Positions 9,477 to 18,887 of a stretch of 64,000 nucleotides of DNA are shown one piece after another. The position numbers were made by a program, and so were the translations under genes. The notes under the pieces were generated by a model. That model saw nothing but the letters and a program-made list of their open reading frames with translations. It was not told the origin of the DNA and did no database searches. Source of the stretch: Rhodospirillaceae bacterium (lineage in GTDB: Bacteria; Pseudomonadota; Alphaproteobacteria; Rhodospirillales; Rhodospirillaceae); assembly GCA_040219235.1 (NCBI GenBank), contig JAVJSV010000011.1, forward strand, positions 496,001 to 560,000. The letters run 5' to 3'. Numbering within the stretch: position 1 is the stretch's first letter; each line of letters starts with the position of its first letter.

Positions 9477-10034
9477 ATGAGTACTCTTTTGCTTTCTGAT
9501 CTTTTTTTTCCGAAATCCATCACTGCCATTTTTGCCGCAGGCATCGCAGCTACGGTGCTCTCAGGGTGTGCGCTTGAGCCTGTGCCACCCTGCCCAGAGA
9601 TTCGCATCGACTCTAACACCTCACAGTTAACCTATTTTGCCCCTGGCATAGCAGGGCGCGGCATTTCCGACGTAGGGTATCAGGCTGAGATCGTTTCCTT
9701 CGAGGGAACCTGCGAATTTGATGATGACGGTGTAGAAGCTGTTATGGACATTGACCTCATGGTCGCTGGCGGACCTGCTATGGAGCCGGGTCCTGTGGAT
9801 TTATACTACTTCATCGCTATTCCGCGTTTCTTTCCTGATCCGGCCGGCAAGCAAATTTTCAAACGGACTCATCGGCTTCGTGCAGGCGGCGCGCGCCGGG
9901 AGCGTATAACCGAGTCGAATGTACGCATTTTTATCCCACTGGAGGACCGCCTGACCGCGGCTGGCTACGATATTTATATCGGTTTTCAACTCACAGATGA
10001 GCAGTTGGCTTACAATCGTAACCGTTCCCCTTAA
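9477..10034 (+). CDS. Predicted lipoprotein, unknown function
   Basis: A 185-residue protein with an N-terminal hydrophobic stretch (residues about 13-30) ending in the lipobox VLSGC, so it is predicted to be a lipoprotein with the mature Cys at about residue 31. The mature part is acidic and beta-rich in appearance, for example GYQAEIVSFEGTCEFDDDGVEA and FRRTHRLRAG-like basic segment near residue 125. I do not recognise the family. It starts 18 bases after the CDGSH gene, so the two may be co-transcribed; it ends upstream of the glycine riboswitch promoter. Confidence 0.8.
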   Translation: MSTLLLSDLFFPKSITAIFAAGIAATVLSGCALEPVPPCPEIRIDSNTSQLTYFAPGIAGRGISDVGYQAEIVSFEGTCEFDDDGVEAVMDIDLMVAGGPAMEPGPVDLYYFIAIPRFFPDPAGKQIFKRTHRLRAGGARRERITESNVRIFIPLEDRLTAAGYDIYIGFQLTDEQLAYNRNRSP

Positions 10035-10062
10035 GGAATTTCGAGGACCTCGAGTCACTGCC

Positions 10063-10090
10063 TTGACCTGTCCTCTAAACTCAGTTTAAT
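10063..10090 (+). promoter_or_regulatory. Candidate sigma-70-type promoter for the gcv operon
   Basis: TTGACC at 10063-10068 and TTTAAT at 10085-10090 are separated by 16 bases; each matches the consensus in five of six positions. Transcription would start near 10097, just before the first glycine aptamer. Seen in sequence; activity is inference. Confidence 0.5.
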
Positions 10091-10111
10091 CAGTACATCC
10101 CGCTATACCCT

Positions 10112-10325
10112 GGTGGAAGAGTTCGGATTTTGCGTTCGTGGCAAGTATCCGGCGCCGAAGGAGCAACCGCCCTCGGAATCTCTCAGGCAACCGGACCGTT
10201 GGGGTTGGGGGACTCTGGAAAGTAGATGATCAGCTATTGAGCTGAATATCTCACCGACGGGGAAAGCAGGAAGTTTAACCCTGCCAAACTCTCAGGTTTA
10301 TCGACAGAGGAGGGCATCGACCATG
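10112..10325 (+). ncRNA. Tandem glycine riboswitch ahead of gcvT
   Basis: Two consecutive glycine aptamers. The first contains the conserved core GCGCCGAAGGAGCAA (about 10153-10167), the block TCTCTCAGGCAA (10180-10191) with GGACCG, and closes with GGACTCTGG, whose GACTCT can pair with AGAGTT near 10118. The second contains GACGGGGAAAGCAGG, AACTCTCAGG (about 10287-10296) and a closing GACAGAGGAGGG. The known function is glycine-dependent control of gcv expression, usually activation. Located about 60 bases before the TTG start of gcvT, it most likely senses substrate for the glycine cleavage operon. The limits are approximate. Confidence 0.9.
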
Positions 10326-10382
10326 GCGCAAGCCAGGGTTGGTGACGACTCCGATTGTGTGATGTGAACCTGGAGAGAACTT

Positions 10383-11519
10383 TTGCCAGATACGGTTTCC
10401 ACCGACGCGCTCCACGCTACGCCTTTAGATGCGTTACATCGCACTCTTGGTGCCAAAATGGTACCCTTCGCAGGTTATAGCATGCCTGTGCAGTATCCAC
10501 TTGGTGTGTTGAAAGAGCATCTTCACACGCGCGCAGCGGCGGGGCTGTTTGATGTATCCCACATGGGCCAAGCGGACTTAGTTGGTGAGGATATTGCCGC
10601 GGCGGTCGAAGAACTGGTGCCCGGCGATATCCAGTCGCTTAAGGCGGGCCGCATTCGTTACACCCAATTACTGAACGAAGAGGGTGGCATCATTGACGAC
10701 TTGATGATTGCTAAACCTGTGGACGATGACCCCAATCGCCTTCATTTAGTGGTTAACGCCGCGTGTAAAGACAAAGACTACGCTGTCTTTGAAGCGCACC
10801 TGAAAGGTCGAGGCTCTCTGGAGCGAAAATCACAGCATGCGTTGCTGGCCCTGCAAGGCCCAAAAGCGGCTAAGGTGTTGGCGTTGTTAGACCCGCAATG
10901 CGCAACAATGCCTTTTATGTCACTGCGCCCAGCGAGCATCGCAGGGACTGACGTTGTGGTCTCACGCTGTGGGTATACGGGTGAAGATGGATTTGAAATT
11001 TCCGTTCCAGCAGTTTCAGCCACAAAATTAGCAGAAACTTTGCTCGAACATGCTGATGTCGAGCCCATTGGCCTCGGCGCCCGGGATTCTTTGCGGCTAG
11101 AAGCAGGATTGTGTCTGTATGGCCACGACATTGATGTCACCACGTCTCCTGTTGAAGCCGATTTGGTGTGGTCTATTGGTAAGCGACGACGCCTCGAAGG
11201 CGGCTTCCCGGGTGATGCCAGACTCCTAATAGAGCTTCATGAGGGGCCGTCTCGAGTGCGTGTTGGTTTAAAACCTATTGGGCGCGCTCCGGCCCGCGAG
11301 GGAACGGTCATTGAGACGGTCGAGGGTGATGGTGTTGGCATAATCACGTCTGGTGGCTTTGGCCCAACAGTCGAAGCGCCTATTGCCATGGGGTACGTCG
11401 AGAAAACTTACGCCCAACCTGGCACCCGTCTTCATCTTATCGTTCGCGGCAAAGTCTTAGAGGCAGATGTCACATCAATGCCGTTCGTACCACAACGTTA
11501 CTATAGGGGAAGTAAATGA
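10383..11519 (+). CDS. gcvT: Glycine cleavage system T protein (aminomethyltransferase)
   Basis: Transfers the methylene unit from the aminomethyl-lipoyl H protein to tetrahydrofolate, 378 residues. Family blocks: [21 protein letters not shown] at the N-terminus, [10 protein letters not shown], and the folate-binding region [19 protein letters not shown] with the conserved Asp-Ser-Leu-Arg. I accept the TTG start at 10383 because GGAGAG lies 8 or so bases upstream and the protein start then matches family length. First gene of gcvT-gcvH-gcvPA-gcvPB; it overlaps gcvH by 4 bases. It is preceded by the glycine riboswitch. Confidence 0.96.
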   Translation: MPDTVSTDALHATPLDALHRTLGAKMVPFAGYSMPVQYPLGVLKEHLHTRAAAGLFDVSHMGQADLVGEDIAAAVEELVPGDIQSLKAGRIRYTQLLNEEGGIIDDLMIAKPVDDDPNRLHLVVNAACKDKDYAVFEAHLKGRGSLERKSQHALLALQGPKAAKVLALLDPQCATMPFMSLRPASIAGTDVVVSRCGYTGEDGFEISVPAVSATKLAETLLEHADVEPIGLGARDSLRLEAGLCLYGHDIDVTTSPVEADLVWSIGKRRRLEGGFPGDARLLIELHEGPSRVRVGLKPIGRAPAREGTVIETVEGDGVGIITSGGFGPTVEAPIAMGYVEKTYAQPGTRLHLIVRGKVLEADVTSMPFVPQRYYRGSK

Positions 11520-11896
11520 GCGACACGCGCTACACAAAAGAGCATGAGTGGATTCGTATGGATGGCGATATTGCCACGATTGGCATTACTGAATATGCCC
11601 AGAGCCAGCTTGGCGACATCGTTTTTGTAGAAATCCCCGATAATGGCAAGTCTGTCAGCAAAGGTCGCGAAGCGGCTGTTGTTGAATCAGTCAAGGCGGC
11701 GAGCGAAGTCTATGCCCCGGTGTCCGGAACGGTAACAGAAGGAAACGCGGTTTTGGCCGATGCGCCCGACACCGTCAATTCTGACCCCGATGGGGACGGT
11801 TGGTTCTTTAAAATGACTCTCTCTGATCCCTCTGAGCTTGATGAGTTGATGGATCAGGCCGCGTACGACAGTTACCTCAAAGAGATTGACGGATAA
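11516..11896 (+). CDS. gcvH: Glycine cleavage system H protein
   Basis: Lipoyl carrier that shuttles the aminomethyl group between the P, T and L proteins, 126 residues. The lipoylated lysine is in [16 protein letters not shown] (about residue 64). The N-terminus [14 protein letters not shown] is typical. The start overlaps the gcvT stop in an ATGA arrangement, showing translational coupling, and gcvPA follows after 11 bases. Confidence 0.98.
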   Translation: MSDTRYTKEHEWIRMDGDIATIGITEYAQSQLGDIVFVEIPDNGKSVSKGREAAVVESVKAASEVYAPVSGTVTEGNAVLADAPDTVNSDPDGDGWFFKMTLSDPSELDELMDQAAYDSYLKEIDG

Positions 11897-11907
11897 GGAC
11901 TAACCCA

Positions 11908-13242
11908 ATGCGATACTTGCCCCTGACCGATGCAGACCGAGGCGCGATGCTGTCAACCATCGGCGTTGAATCCGTGGATGCCTTATTTGCCGAACTTCCA
12001 CCAACGCGCCCCGTGTTCGATTTGCCGGATCATAAAAGTGAGATAGAGGTTGAGCGGGCGATGAACGTTTTGGCCCGGGAAAACGTGTCGTGTGCGGATG
12101 TGCCGTCATTCCTTGGCGCTGGAAATTATCGCCATCATACACCCGCTTCTTTGGATCACCTGATGCAGCGTGGCGAGTTTCTGACCGCTTATACGCCGTA
12201 TCAGCCGGAAATCAGCCAGGGCACACTGCAAACAATTTTTGAGTTTCAATCCCAGGTCGCTCTGATGATGGATATGGAGGTGGCCAATGCCTCTATGTAC
12301 GATGGTGCGACCGCCTGTGCTGAAGCCGCCGCCATGGCCTGCCGGGTGACCAAACGCAATCATGTTTTGATGTCTGGTTCGGTGCACCCACACTACCGCG
12401 ACGTCACGCAGACACAGTTAAAGCACTTAGGTCTGAAGATTGAGTGTCTCGCGCCAGATCCCATCGGCATTGAAGATCTCATCGGTCGTATCGACGAAAG
12501 CCTCGCCTGCGTGGTGGTGCAAAACCCAGGATTCTTTGGCCAGATCAAAGATCTGACGCCACTGGCCGACGTTTGTCATACAGCTGGGGTCTTGCTGGTG
12601 GCCTGTGTCACTGAGCCTGTCTCTTTGGGTTTGGTGATGCCACCTGGCGCAATGGGCGCTGATATTGTGGTGGGCGAAGGTCAGTCGTTGGCAGGTCCTG
12701 CCTCATTCGGTGGTCCGGGTGTTGGATTGTTCGCAACTCAAGAAAAATTCATCCGGCAAATGCCTGGGCGGCTCTGTGGCGAAACCGTTGACGCCGATGG
12801 ACGACGGGGCTTCGTGCTGACGCTGTCCACACGTGAGCAACATATTCGTCGCGAAAAAGCGACGTCAAACATTTGCACCAACTCTGGACTCATTGCATTG
12901 GCCTTTACGATGCATATGACTTTGCTTGGCGAAGCCGGGTTTGCCCGGTTGGCTGAGGTCAACCATGCCAACGCGGTTACCATGGCGGAGCGATTGAATG
13001 ATATTGCAGGCGTTAAAGTTATTCCGCAAACCTTCTTCAACGAATTTGCAGTGTCTTTGCCTAGTGCGGCCGATACTGTCGTCGAGGACCTGGTGCGCAA
13101 GGGCGTCCTGGGTGGTGTGCCTGTTTCGCGGTTTTATCCTCAGTACGAAGAACTAAATAACATACTGCTTGTAACGGCGACTGAACTCACAACCGAAGAC
13201 GATATAGATCAGCTCGTTTCTAACTTGAACAAGGTGCTGTGA
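11908..13242 (+). CDS. gcvPA: Glycine dehydrogenase (decarboxylating) subunit 1
   Basis: N-terminal half of the P protein in organisms with a split GcvP, 444 residues. It begins [19 protein letters not shown] and contains [21 protein letters not shown] and [14 protein letters not shown], hallmarks of GcvPA. An AAGGAC ribosome site lies about 10 bases before the ATG. It overlaps gcvPB by 4 bases (ATGA), as expected for subunits of one heterotetramer. It works with GcvPB to decarboxylate glycine and load the H protein. Confidence 0.97.
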   Translation: MRYLPLTDADRGAMLSTIGVESVDALFAELPPTRPVFDLPDHKSEIEVERAMNVLARENVSCADVPSFLGAGNYRHHTPASLDHLMQRGEFLTAYTPYQPEISQGTLQTIFEFQSQVALMMDMEVANASMYDGATACAEAAAMACRVTKRNHVLMSGSVHPHYRDVTQTQLKHLGLKIECLAPDPIGIEDLIGRIDESLACVVVQNPGFFGQIKDLTPLADVCHTAGVLLVACVTEPVSLGLVMPPGAMGADIVVGEGQSLAGPASFGGPGVGLFATQEKFIRQMPGRLCGETVDADGRRGFVLTLSTREQHIRREKATSNICTNSGLIALAFTMHMTLLGEAGFARLAEVNHANAVTMAERLNDIAGVKVIPQTFFNEFAVSLPSAADTVVEDLVRKGVLGGVPVSRFYPQYEELNNILLVTATELTTEDDIDQLVSNLNKVL

Positions 13243-14774
13243 TGACTGACCAGGCCACTCATATCGAAACCACATCAGGAAATCGTGGCCTTCAATTTGA
13301 AGAGGCATTGATCTTCGAGCTGGACTCGCCGGGGTCCACGGCGGTCGATTTGGAGCCACCGGCACACGATAAGGATCGCCTTGGCGGTTTGCGGCGCAAA
13401 GGGTCCATAGGTTTGCCTGGGTTATCAGAGCCCGAAGTGGTGAGACACTACACGCGACTGTCGCAAAAAAACTATTCCATCGACACCGGATTCTATCCTC
13501 TTGGCTCGTGCACCATGAAGCACAATCCTCGTCTTAATGAAAAAATGGCCCGCCTTCCTGGCCTTGGGGACATTCATCCGTTTCAACCGGAATCCACGGT
13601 CCAGGGGGCCTATCGCCTTATGGATACGCTGGCCACCTGGTTAAAAGAGCTTACCGGCTTGCCTGCTGTCGCCCTATCTCCGGCGGCTGGGGCCCATGGT
13701 GAGCTCTGTGGCCTTATGGCCATCCGTGCAGCTCATCAGGCTGCGGGGAACGACCACCGCATGGTTGTGTTGGTGCCAGAGTCCGCGCACGGCACAAATC
13801 CGGCCACAGCAGCCATCTGCGGCTATTCGGTTGAATCTATTCCCGGAAACGGCGAGGGCCGTGTTGATTTGGACGCGCTTAAGTCACGGCTCGGGCCGGA
13901 TGTTGCGGCGGTCATGATCACCAACCCAAACACCTGTGGATTATTTGAAAATGAAGCGCGGACGATCGCGGATGCTGTCCATGCAGCCGGGGCTTACTTT
14001 TATATGGATGGCGCGAATTTCAATGCCATCGTCGGGCGCGTTACGCTGTCCGAGCTTGGCGTTGATGCTATGCACATCAATCTCCATAAAACCTTTTCCA
14101 CGCCTCATGGCGGCGGCGGTCCAGGGGCAGGGCCGACAGTCTTGTCTGAAGCCCTAGCGCCGTTCGCACCTGTTCCCTTTTTGGTGCACGACAGCAATGG
14201 TTTCCATATGGCTGAGCATGCGGGTGATAAAGATGCGCCGCAAAGCTTTGGTCGCATGAAGGGCTATCACGGCCAATTTGGTGTCTTTGTGCGCGCATTG
14301 TCTTATATGATGAGTCTAGGCAAAGATGGACTGCGTAAAGCGTCAGGCGACGCTGTGCTCAACGCCAACTATCTGCGGGTGCGCTTGTCAGAAGAGCTAA
14401 CGTCTTCGTACGAGGGTATCTGTATGCATGAAGCCTTGTTCGATGATCGTTTTCTTAAGGGCACTGGTGTCTCAACACTCGACTTTGCAAAGTCGATGAT
14501 TGACGAAGGCTTTCACCCGCCCACCATGTACTTCCCGCTTGTCGTGCATGGCGCTCTGTTGATGGAGCCGACTGAAACCGAGAGCAAGGCGACATTGGAT
14601 CAGTACTGTGAGTCTGTTTTGGCTTTGGCGCGCAAGGCCAAACGCGGCGATACGGCGTCAGAGTTCTTGTCGGCCCCGCAGCTTACGCCGCGTCGTCGTC
14701 TTGATGAGACCCAGGCCGCGCGGAAGCCAGTTTTACGGTGGAAGCCAGAGCCGCTCAAACACGCAGCGGAGTAG
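13239..14774 (+). CDS. gcvPB: Glycine dehydrogenase (decarboxylating) subunit 2
   Basis: C-terminal, PLP-carrying half of the P protein, 511 residues. The PLP lysine is in [18 protein letters not shown] (about residue 284). Other family blocks are [30 protein letters not shown] and [13 protein letters not shown]. Translationally coupled to gcvPA by a 4-base overlap. It is the last core gene of the glycine cleavage operon; an lpd gene for the L protein is not in the window. Confidence 0.97.
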   Translation: MMTDQATHIETTSGNRGLQFEEALIFELDSPGSTAVDLEPPAHDKDRLGGLRRKGSIGLPGLSEPEVVRHYTRLSQKNYSIDTGFYPLGSCTMKHNPRLNEKMARLPGLGDIHPFQPESTVQGAYRLMDTLATWLKELTGLPAVALSPAAGAHGELCGLMAIRAAHQAAGNDHRMVVLVPESAHGTNPATAAICGYSVESIPGNGEGRVDLDALKSRLGPDVAAVMITNPNTCGLFENEARTIADAVHAAGAYFYMDGANFNAIVGRVTLSELGVDAMHINLHKTFSTPHGGGGPGAGPTVLSEALAPFAPVPFLVHDSNGFHMAEHAGDKDAPQSFGRMKGYHGQFGVFVRALSYMMSLGKDGLRKASGDAVLNANYLRVRLSEELTSSYEGICMHEALFDDRFLKGTGVSTLDFAKSMIDEGFHPPTMYFPLVVHGALLMEPTETESKATLDQYCESVLALARKAKRGDTASEFLSAPQLTPRRRLDETQAARKPVLRWKPEPLKHAAE

Positions 14775-14780
14775 GGCCTA

Positions 14781-16061
14781 ATGCTGATGCGATTGGAATA
14801 TTTTATCCGATCGCTTGTCCTCATCTTTTTCTGCGTTATCGCGTCGAATCTGATCTGGCTGTCCCAGGCTGGTGCCGACGAGGCCGCCTTTGTAGGGGCT
14901 AAAATTTACTCGGCACCCGGCCGAGCACCTATCGAGCGAGGTTCTATTCTTGTTCGTGATGGCATTATCACAGGTATAGGCCGGTCTAGCGAGATAGACG
15001 TTCCTGCCTCAGCTGAAGTGATTAATGTAACTGGGAAAACCATTACGGCTGGGCTTTCAAACTCCCATGTTCATTTTAACCTGCCGTCCCTTGATGTGCT
15101 AAGTCAGGGTAACTTAATAGCTTACGTCACAGATATGCTGCTTAGCCGTGGCTTTCTCTATGTTCTTGATACGGGGTCGATGCCCGGGATGGCCACAGAG
15201 ATCAGACGGCGTGTTGAAAGTGGCGAAATGAAAGGGCCTCATATTTTGGTCGCTGGTGGATCTCTGGTGCCCGCTGGTGCCTCACCATTCTATTTGCGCC
15301 CAACTGTATTGCCTGATGCTGAATTACCCACACGCGCCCAAGCACAGGTTGATTTAGCACTTCAGATGGGCGCTGACGCGATCAAAATTTATACAGGATC
15401 AATTGTTGGGCTGTCTCCTGCCGGGCCAGAGGTTGTTCCCATGGATGTTGCTGTGGTGAAGGGCGTCACAGATGCCGCCCATGCCCGCGGTATGTTTGTC
15501 ATAGCCCATCCAAGCAACAATACAGGCGCCTGGGCAGCTGTGCGTGGTGGAGTTGATATACTGGCTCATACATTTCCTCAGGAAGGATGGGATCGCACTA
15601 TTCCCTCGGCGATGATCGAGAGGGAGGTTGCCCTTATCCCTACATTGAAGCTGTTGCGCTACGAGGGTGAGCGGTTTGCTTTGCCTGAAGCTTCTATTGT
15701 GTACGCTACCAGTATTGCTCAGGAGCAGGTCTTCACGGTCTCGCAGTTAGGTGGTGAAATCCTATTTGGCACGGACGTTGGGTACATGACCGATTTTGAT
15801 CCGACGGATGAATACCTCTTGATGCGAGAGGCCGGCCTGACCTTCGATCAGATACTGTCATCGCTCACAACAGCTCCAGCTAAACGGTTTGGCCGGTCCA
15901 ATAGCACCGGTCAGTTGGCCACTGGTATGGACGCTGACTTTATTGTTTTGCCCTATGACCCAGCCAAAGACATCACAGCGTTTTCACATCCTGACATTGT
16001 GATGAGGCGCGGTCAGACATTGTATCAGCGTCAAGGGACTGGGTCGTTACGACAACCCTAA
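14781..16061 (+). CDS. Exported amidohydrolase-family metal-dependent hydrolase
   Basis: Metallo-hydrolase of 426 residues with a cleavable signal or N-terminal anchor (hydrophobic residues about 10-30, ending SQAGADEA). Amidohydrolase motifs in order: SHVHF (metal-binding HxH), KIYTGS (possible carboxylated Lys), FVIAHPSN (His), DILAHTF (His), and FGTDVGYM (Asp). Substrate is not apparent; relatives act on imidazolone-like rings or dipeptides. It begins 6 bases after gcvPB, so it may be read from the glycine operon, but the periplasmic location suggests a separate role. A bidirectional terminator follows. Confidence 0.88.
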   Translation: MLMRLEYFIRSLVLIFFCVIASNLIWLSQAGADEAAFVGAKIYSAPGRAPIERGSILVRDGIITGIGRSSEIDVPASAEVINVTGKTITAGLSNSHVHFNLPSLDVLSQGNLIAYVTDMLLSRGFLYVLDTGSMPGMATEIRRRVESGEMKGPHILVAGGSLVPAGASPFYLRPTVLPDAELPTRAQAQVDLALQMGADAIKIYTGSIVGLSPAGPEVVPMDVAVVKGVTDAAHARGMFVIAHPSNNTGAWAAVRGGVDILAHTFPQEGWDRTIPSAMIEREVALIPTLKLLRYEGERFALPEASIVYATSIAQEQVFTVSQLGGEILFGTDVGYMTDFDPTDEYLLMREAGLTFDQILSSLTTAPAKRFGRSNSTGQLATGMDADFIVLPYDPAKDITAFSHPDIVMRRGQTLYQRQGTGSLRQP

Positions 16062-16071
16062 AGCCACCACA

Positions 16072-16106
16072 TAAAAAAAGCCCCAGTCATTGACTGAGGC
16101 TTTTTA
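16072..16106. terminator. Bidirectional intrinsic terminator
   Basis: A stem formed by AGCCCCAGTCA and TGACTGAGGCT (one mismatch) is flanked by an A-run on the left and a T-run on the right, so it can end both the plus-strand amidohydrolase transcript and the minus-strand atp operon. It fits exactly between the two convergent genes. Confidence 0.85.
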
Positions 16107-16127
16107 AACGTCTGTAAAGCGACCTTA

Positions 16128-16610
16128 TTAGTTCAAGCGGCTCGGTAAGTCTTTGATCGATTGATCAACCAACGCAGCCTGACGATCCCCGTTCATTTGA
16201 TCGGTGATCAATTTTTCAGCTGCTGCAACGGCCACATCGACGGCGGTATTGCGGACGCTGGCGATCGCCTGGGCTTCTGACTGTGCAATGCGTTCAAGGG
16301 CTTGGCTCTGGCGGCGCGCGATAGAATGCTCAAGGTCTTTCTCGGCCTGAACTTTCATGCGGTTGGCTTCTTCTTTGGCCTGAGCCACAATGCTCTCGGC
16401 TTCGGAGAGTGCATCACGCTGTTTGCGTTGGTACTCGGCCAACAAGGCTTGAGCTTCTTCGCGCAGCTTGCGGGCATCTTCAATCTGCGTGCGAATTTTA
16501 TCGGCGCGACCGTCGAGTGAGGCAGACACACTGCGCGCGATCGGACGGGCCAAATAACCAACAACCAAAACAAAGGCGAGGCCAACCCAAAAGGAGGGAT
16601 CTGAGAACAT
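16128..16610 (-). CDS. atpF: ATP synthase Fo subunit b
   Basis: Peripheral stalk subunit b, 160 residues: one N-terminal membrane helix (FWVGLAFVLVVGYLA) followed by a long charged coiled coil (about residues 30-140). It links Fo to F1. The start overlaps the stop of the b' gene by one base (TGATG). Having both b and b' in one operon is characteristic of Alphaproteobacteria and cyanobacteria. It is the last gene of the Fo operon. F1 genes are not in the window, as expected for this group. Confidence 0.96.
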   Translation of the reverse strand: MFSDPSFWVGLAFVLVVGYLARPIARSVSASLDGRADKIRTQIEDARKLREEAQALLAEYQRKQRDALSEAESIVAQAKEEANRMKVQAEKDLEHSIARRQSQALERIAQSEAQAIASVRNTAVDVAVAAAEKLITDQMNGDRQAALVDQSIKDLPSRLN

Positions 16611-17101
16611 CAGGCGTTCCCCTTCATGGCTGCGCTCACGGCGGCTTCGGCATCGTTGTTGCTGACCTCTAGACCTGCCAAACGACGGGCAGCATCTTGA
16701 GCAGCATCCGCTGCAATTGTTGTCAGACTAGCCAATGCTTCGTCACGCGCGGTCGCAATGCGCTTTTCGGCCTCGGCGATTTGCGCTGTGACTTTAGCCC
16801 CAATAACTTTATTACGGGCTTCAGCTTCAGCTTTCGCCTCACTGGTGACCGCAAACATCATACTGCGGGCCTGTTCGCGGGCATCAGCCATGGCTGCTTG
16901 ATAATCAGCTAGAGCTTGCTCAGCTTCTGTTTTAAGGCTTTCAGCACGGTCGAGATCGTCTTGTACAACGCGCTCGCGTTGCTCCAGGATGTCTGCAATC
17001 CGCGGAATCGCGAATTTTGAGACCACCCAATAAAGCGCAACAAAACTGATCACCAGCCAAAACAGCTGAGAAGAGAAGGTCGAAGGGTCGAACTGTGGCA
17101 T
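16610..17101 (-). CDS. ATP synthase Fo subunit b' (second b-type stalk)
   Basis: Second, divergent b-type subunit of 163 residues. It starts with PQFDPSTFSSQLFWLVISFVALYWVVSKF (single membrane helix) and continues as a coiled coil rich in Ala, Glu and Arg. The sequence around LEQRERVVQDDLDRAESLKTEA is typical of b' proteins. It pairs with subunit b to form the heterodimeric stator. It lies between atpE and atpF in the Fo operon. Confidence 0.95.
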   Translation of the reverse strand: MPQFDPSTFSSQLFWLVISFVALYWVVSKFAIPRIADILEQRERVVQDDLDRAESLKTEAEQALADYQAAMADAREQARSMMFAVTSEAKAEAEARNKVIGAKVTAQIAEAEKRIATARDEALASLTTIAADAAQDAARRLAGLEVSNNDAEAAVSAAMKGNA

Positions 17102-17170
17102 GACGCCTCGCAGTTTTCAGAAAGCTTAAATCCCGCCACTCAATATCAAGTGGCGGGGCGGTGTGACGAC

Positions 17171-17395
17171 TCAGGTAAAGAGAACGATGAGTGCAATCAC
17201 GAGGGCGAACAACGCAGTCGCTTCTGACAGGGCGAAGCCCAAGAATGCGTATGTACGAAGTTCATCTTTGAGTGAAGGGTTGCGCGCGGCGGCAGTCATA
17301 TAGTTGCCGAACACGATACCCACACCAACACCGCCACCGATAACACCGATAGCAGCCAAGCCAGCACCAATCATTTTTGCAGCTTCTAATTCCAT
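17171..17395 (-). CDS. atpE: ATP synthase Fo subunit c
   Basis: Rotor ring subunit of 74 residues with two membrane helices and a polar loop (RNPSLKDEL). The essential proton-carrying carboxylate is the Glu in the second helix, in GFALSEATALFALVIALIV. The GxGxGxG-type packing motif of helix 1 appears as GVIGGGVGVGIVFG. It lies between atpB and the b' gene. Confidence 0.97.
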   Translation of the reverse strand: MELEAAKMIGAGLAAIGVIGGGVGVGIVFGNYMTAAARNPSLKDELRTYAFLGFALSEATALFALVIALIVLFT

Positions 17396-17456
17396 TTTTA
17401 GAGTCCTTCCTTAGGATGATGTCTTAAAATAATACGCGGTTGTTGTAGCGCTATTC

Positions 17457-18188
17457 TCAATGAAGATGAACAGCGTCGTTGAGATAGATGGTCGAGAGCA
17501 AAGCGAATACGTAAGCTTGAATGACAGCCACCATGATTTCCAACATGGTCACGGCGCCTACGGCCAGGAATGGCACGATGCCGAAGACGCCCAGGGAAAT
17601 GACAAACCCAGCCAGCACTTTAAGCAGTACGTGTCCGGCCAGCATGTTGGCAAATAGACGCAAGCTCAGGCTTACGGGGCGAATGAAGTAGGACATAATT
17701 TCAATCGGTACCAAAACAATCGCCACAGGCAGTGGTGTTCCGGGAGGGCAGAATAGGCGCAGGTAATGCAAGCCATGAGTGGCAAATCCGATGATAGTGA
17801 CGGCGATAAATATGAAAACCGCCAAAGCCCCATTCACAATAATGTGGGACGTAAAGGTAAAGCTGTAGGGCAATAGTCCTAGGACGTTGCCAAAGAGAAT
17901 GAAAAAGAACAGGGCAAAAATGAAGGGGAAGTATTTCATGCCTTCCTTGCCCACGTTTTCTTTGATCATTCCAGCGACGAATTCAAACATCAACTCGCCG
18001 ATAGACTGGATTCTGCTCGGGACCATGGTGCGCTTCCGCGTGGCAGCCCAAAACAGACTGAACGTGCAGATTACGGCCAGAGTCATGAAAAGCGCAGAAT
18101 TGGTGTACGAGATATCATAGCCACCCAGATTGAGGTCAATCAGGGGCTTGATTTCGAACTGTGCCATTGGGCCCTGTCCAGCTGCCAT
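17457..18188 (-). CDS. atpB: ATP synthase Fo subunit a
   Basis: Proton half-channel subunit of 243 residues with five to six membrane helices. The essential Arg is in the segment SLSLRLFANMLAGHVLLKVL (about residue 185), and the partner polar helix AVIQAYVFALLSTIYL is at the C-terminus. The NVLGLLPYSFT block is typical. It follows atpI by about 53 bases. Confidence 0.97.
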   Translation of the reverse strand: MAAGQGPMAQFEIKPLIDLNLGGYDISYTNSALFMTLAVICTFSLFWAATRKRTMVPSRIQSIGELMFEFVAGMIKENVGKEGMKYFPFIFALFFFILFGNVLGLLPYSFTFTSHIIVNGALAVFIFIAVTIIGFATHGLHYLRLFCPPGTPLPVAIVLVPIEIMSYFIRPVSLSLRLFANMLAGHVLLKVLAGFVISLGVFGIVPFLAVGAVTMLEIMVAVIQAYVFALLSTIYLNDAVHLH

Positions 18189-18241
18189 GATGTTCGTCCG
18201 CTCCGTTTTGTGGTGTCTGGATCGATATGATCTAGACCACT

Positions 18242-18604
18242 TTAATTCTTCGTCTCAGTATCCAGGTTTTCTTTGTCCCGGGCTTCTTTTTCTCTGATCG
18301 CGCGACCGAGGCCAACCGCCTCATCCAGCCCCCTGGCAATACGCAGCACATTCATAATGCCTGCGGCAAATCCAAGAAACAAAAACACGATCATAAAAAG
18401 CGGCGTAGAACCAACCCAATTATCGATGAAATAGCCTAATCCAGCGCCGACGGCGACGGAAACCACCATTTCGATCCCGATACGGAGACCTTGGCCTAGT
18501 CCGCTTTGCGTTCCACGCCCACGAGAGGCAGATTCCGTGTCTCTGTTGCCTCGAGCAGCCTTTAAACGGGCATTCAGATCATTTAGCGGGTCTTGCGTCG
18601 CCAT
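18242..18604 (-). CDS. atpI: AtpI / ATP synthase protein I-like membrane protein
   Basis: Small membrane protein of 120 residues with two predicted helices (about residues 43-62 and 69-92: VGAGLGYFIDNWVGSTPLFMIVFLFLGFAAGIMNVLR). The N-terminal 40 residues and the C-terminal 25 are charged. AtpI proteins help c-ring assembly or Mg/Ca uptake in known cases. It is the first gene of the minus-strand Fo operon; a good promoter candidate lies about 130 bases upstream. Confidence 0.9.
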   Translation of the reverse strand: MATQDPLNDLNARLKAARGNRDTESASRGRGTQSGLGQGLRIGIEMVVSVAVGAGLGYFIDNWVGSTPLFMIVFLFLGFAAGIMNVLRIARGLDEAVGLGRAIREKEARDKENLDTETKN

Positions 18605-18735
18605 GAAGGTCCTCTAGACCGATTGGCATGTTCCGGAACCGCGGTTGATTGAACATTTAGGGCTGAAAACCCCACCTTTTAAGACGATCGAAGCTCGGGC
18701 CGGAACCGGCCTGTTGCAGCGCGAAAAGCGGGCGC

Positions 18736-18764
18736 ACAATAGGAAGCAGCCGGACCCCTGTCAA
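18736..18764 (-). promoter_or_regulatory. Candidate promoter of the atp Fo operon
   Basis: On the minus strand, TTGACA (18764-18759) and TATTGT (18741-18736) are spaced by 17 bases. The -35 box is perfect and the -10 box matches four of six positions. The gap between smc and atpI (283 bases) holds no gene, so a promoter is expected here. Activity is inference. Confidence 0.5.
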
Positions 18765-18887
18765 GGCGGAAACGCCGCCGAATTCCGGGCTTTTTTGAGG
18801 CTTGGACCTAATCGAGGATGGTCTTAGACCTGTGGCTTGTTTAGCACGTTCATGCAAAACCTGAAAACCGGCAAAAATTGGCACAGA

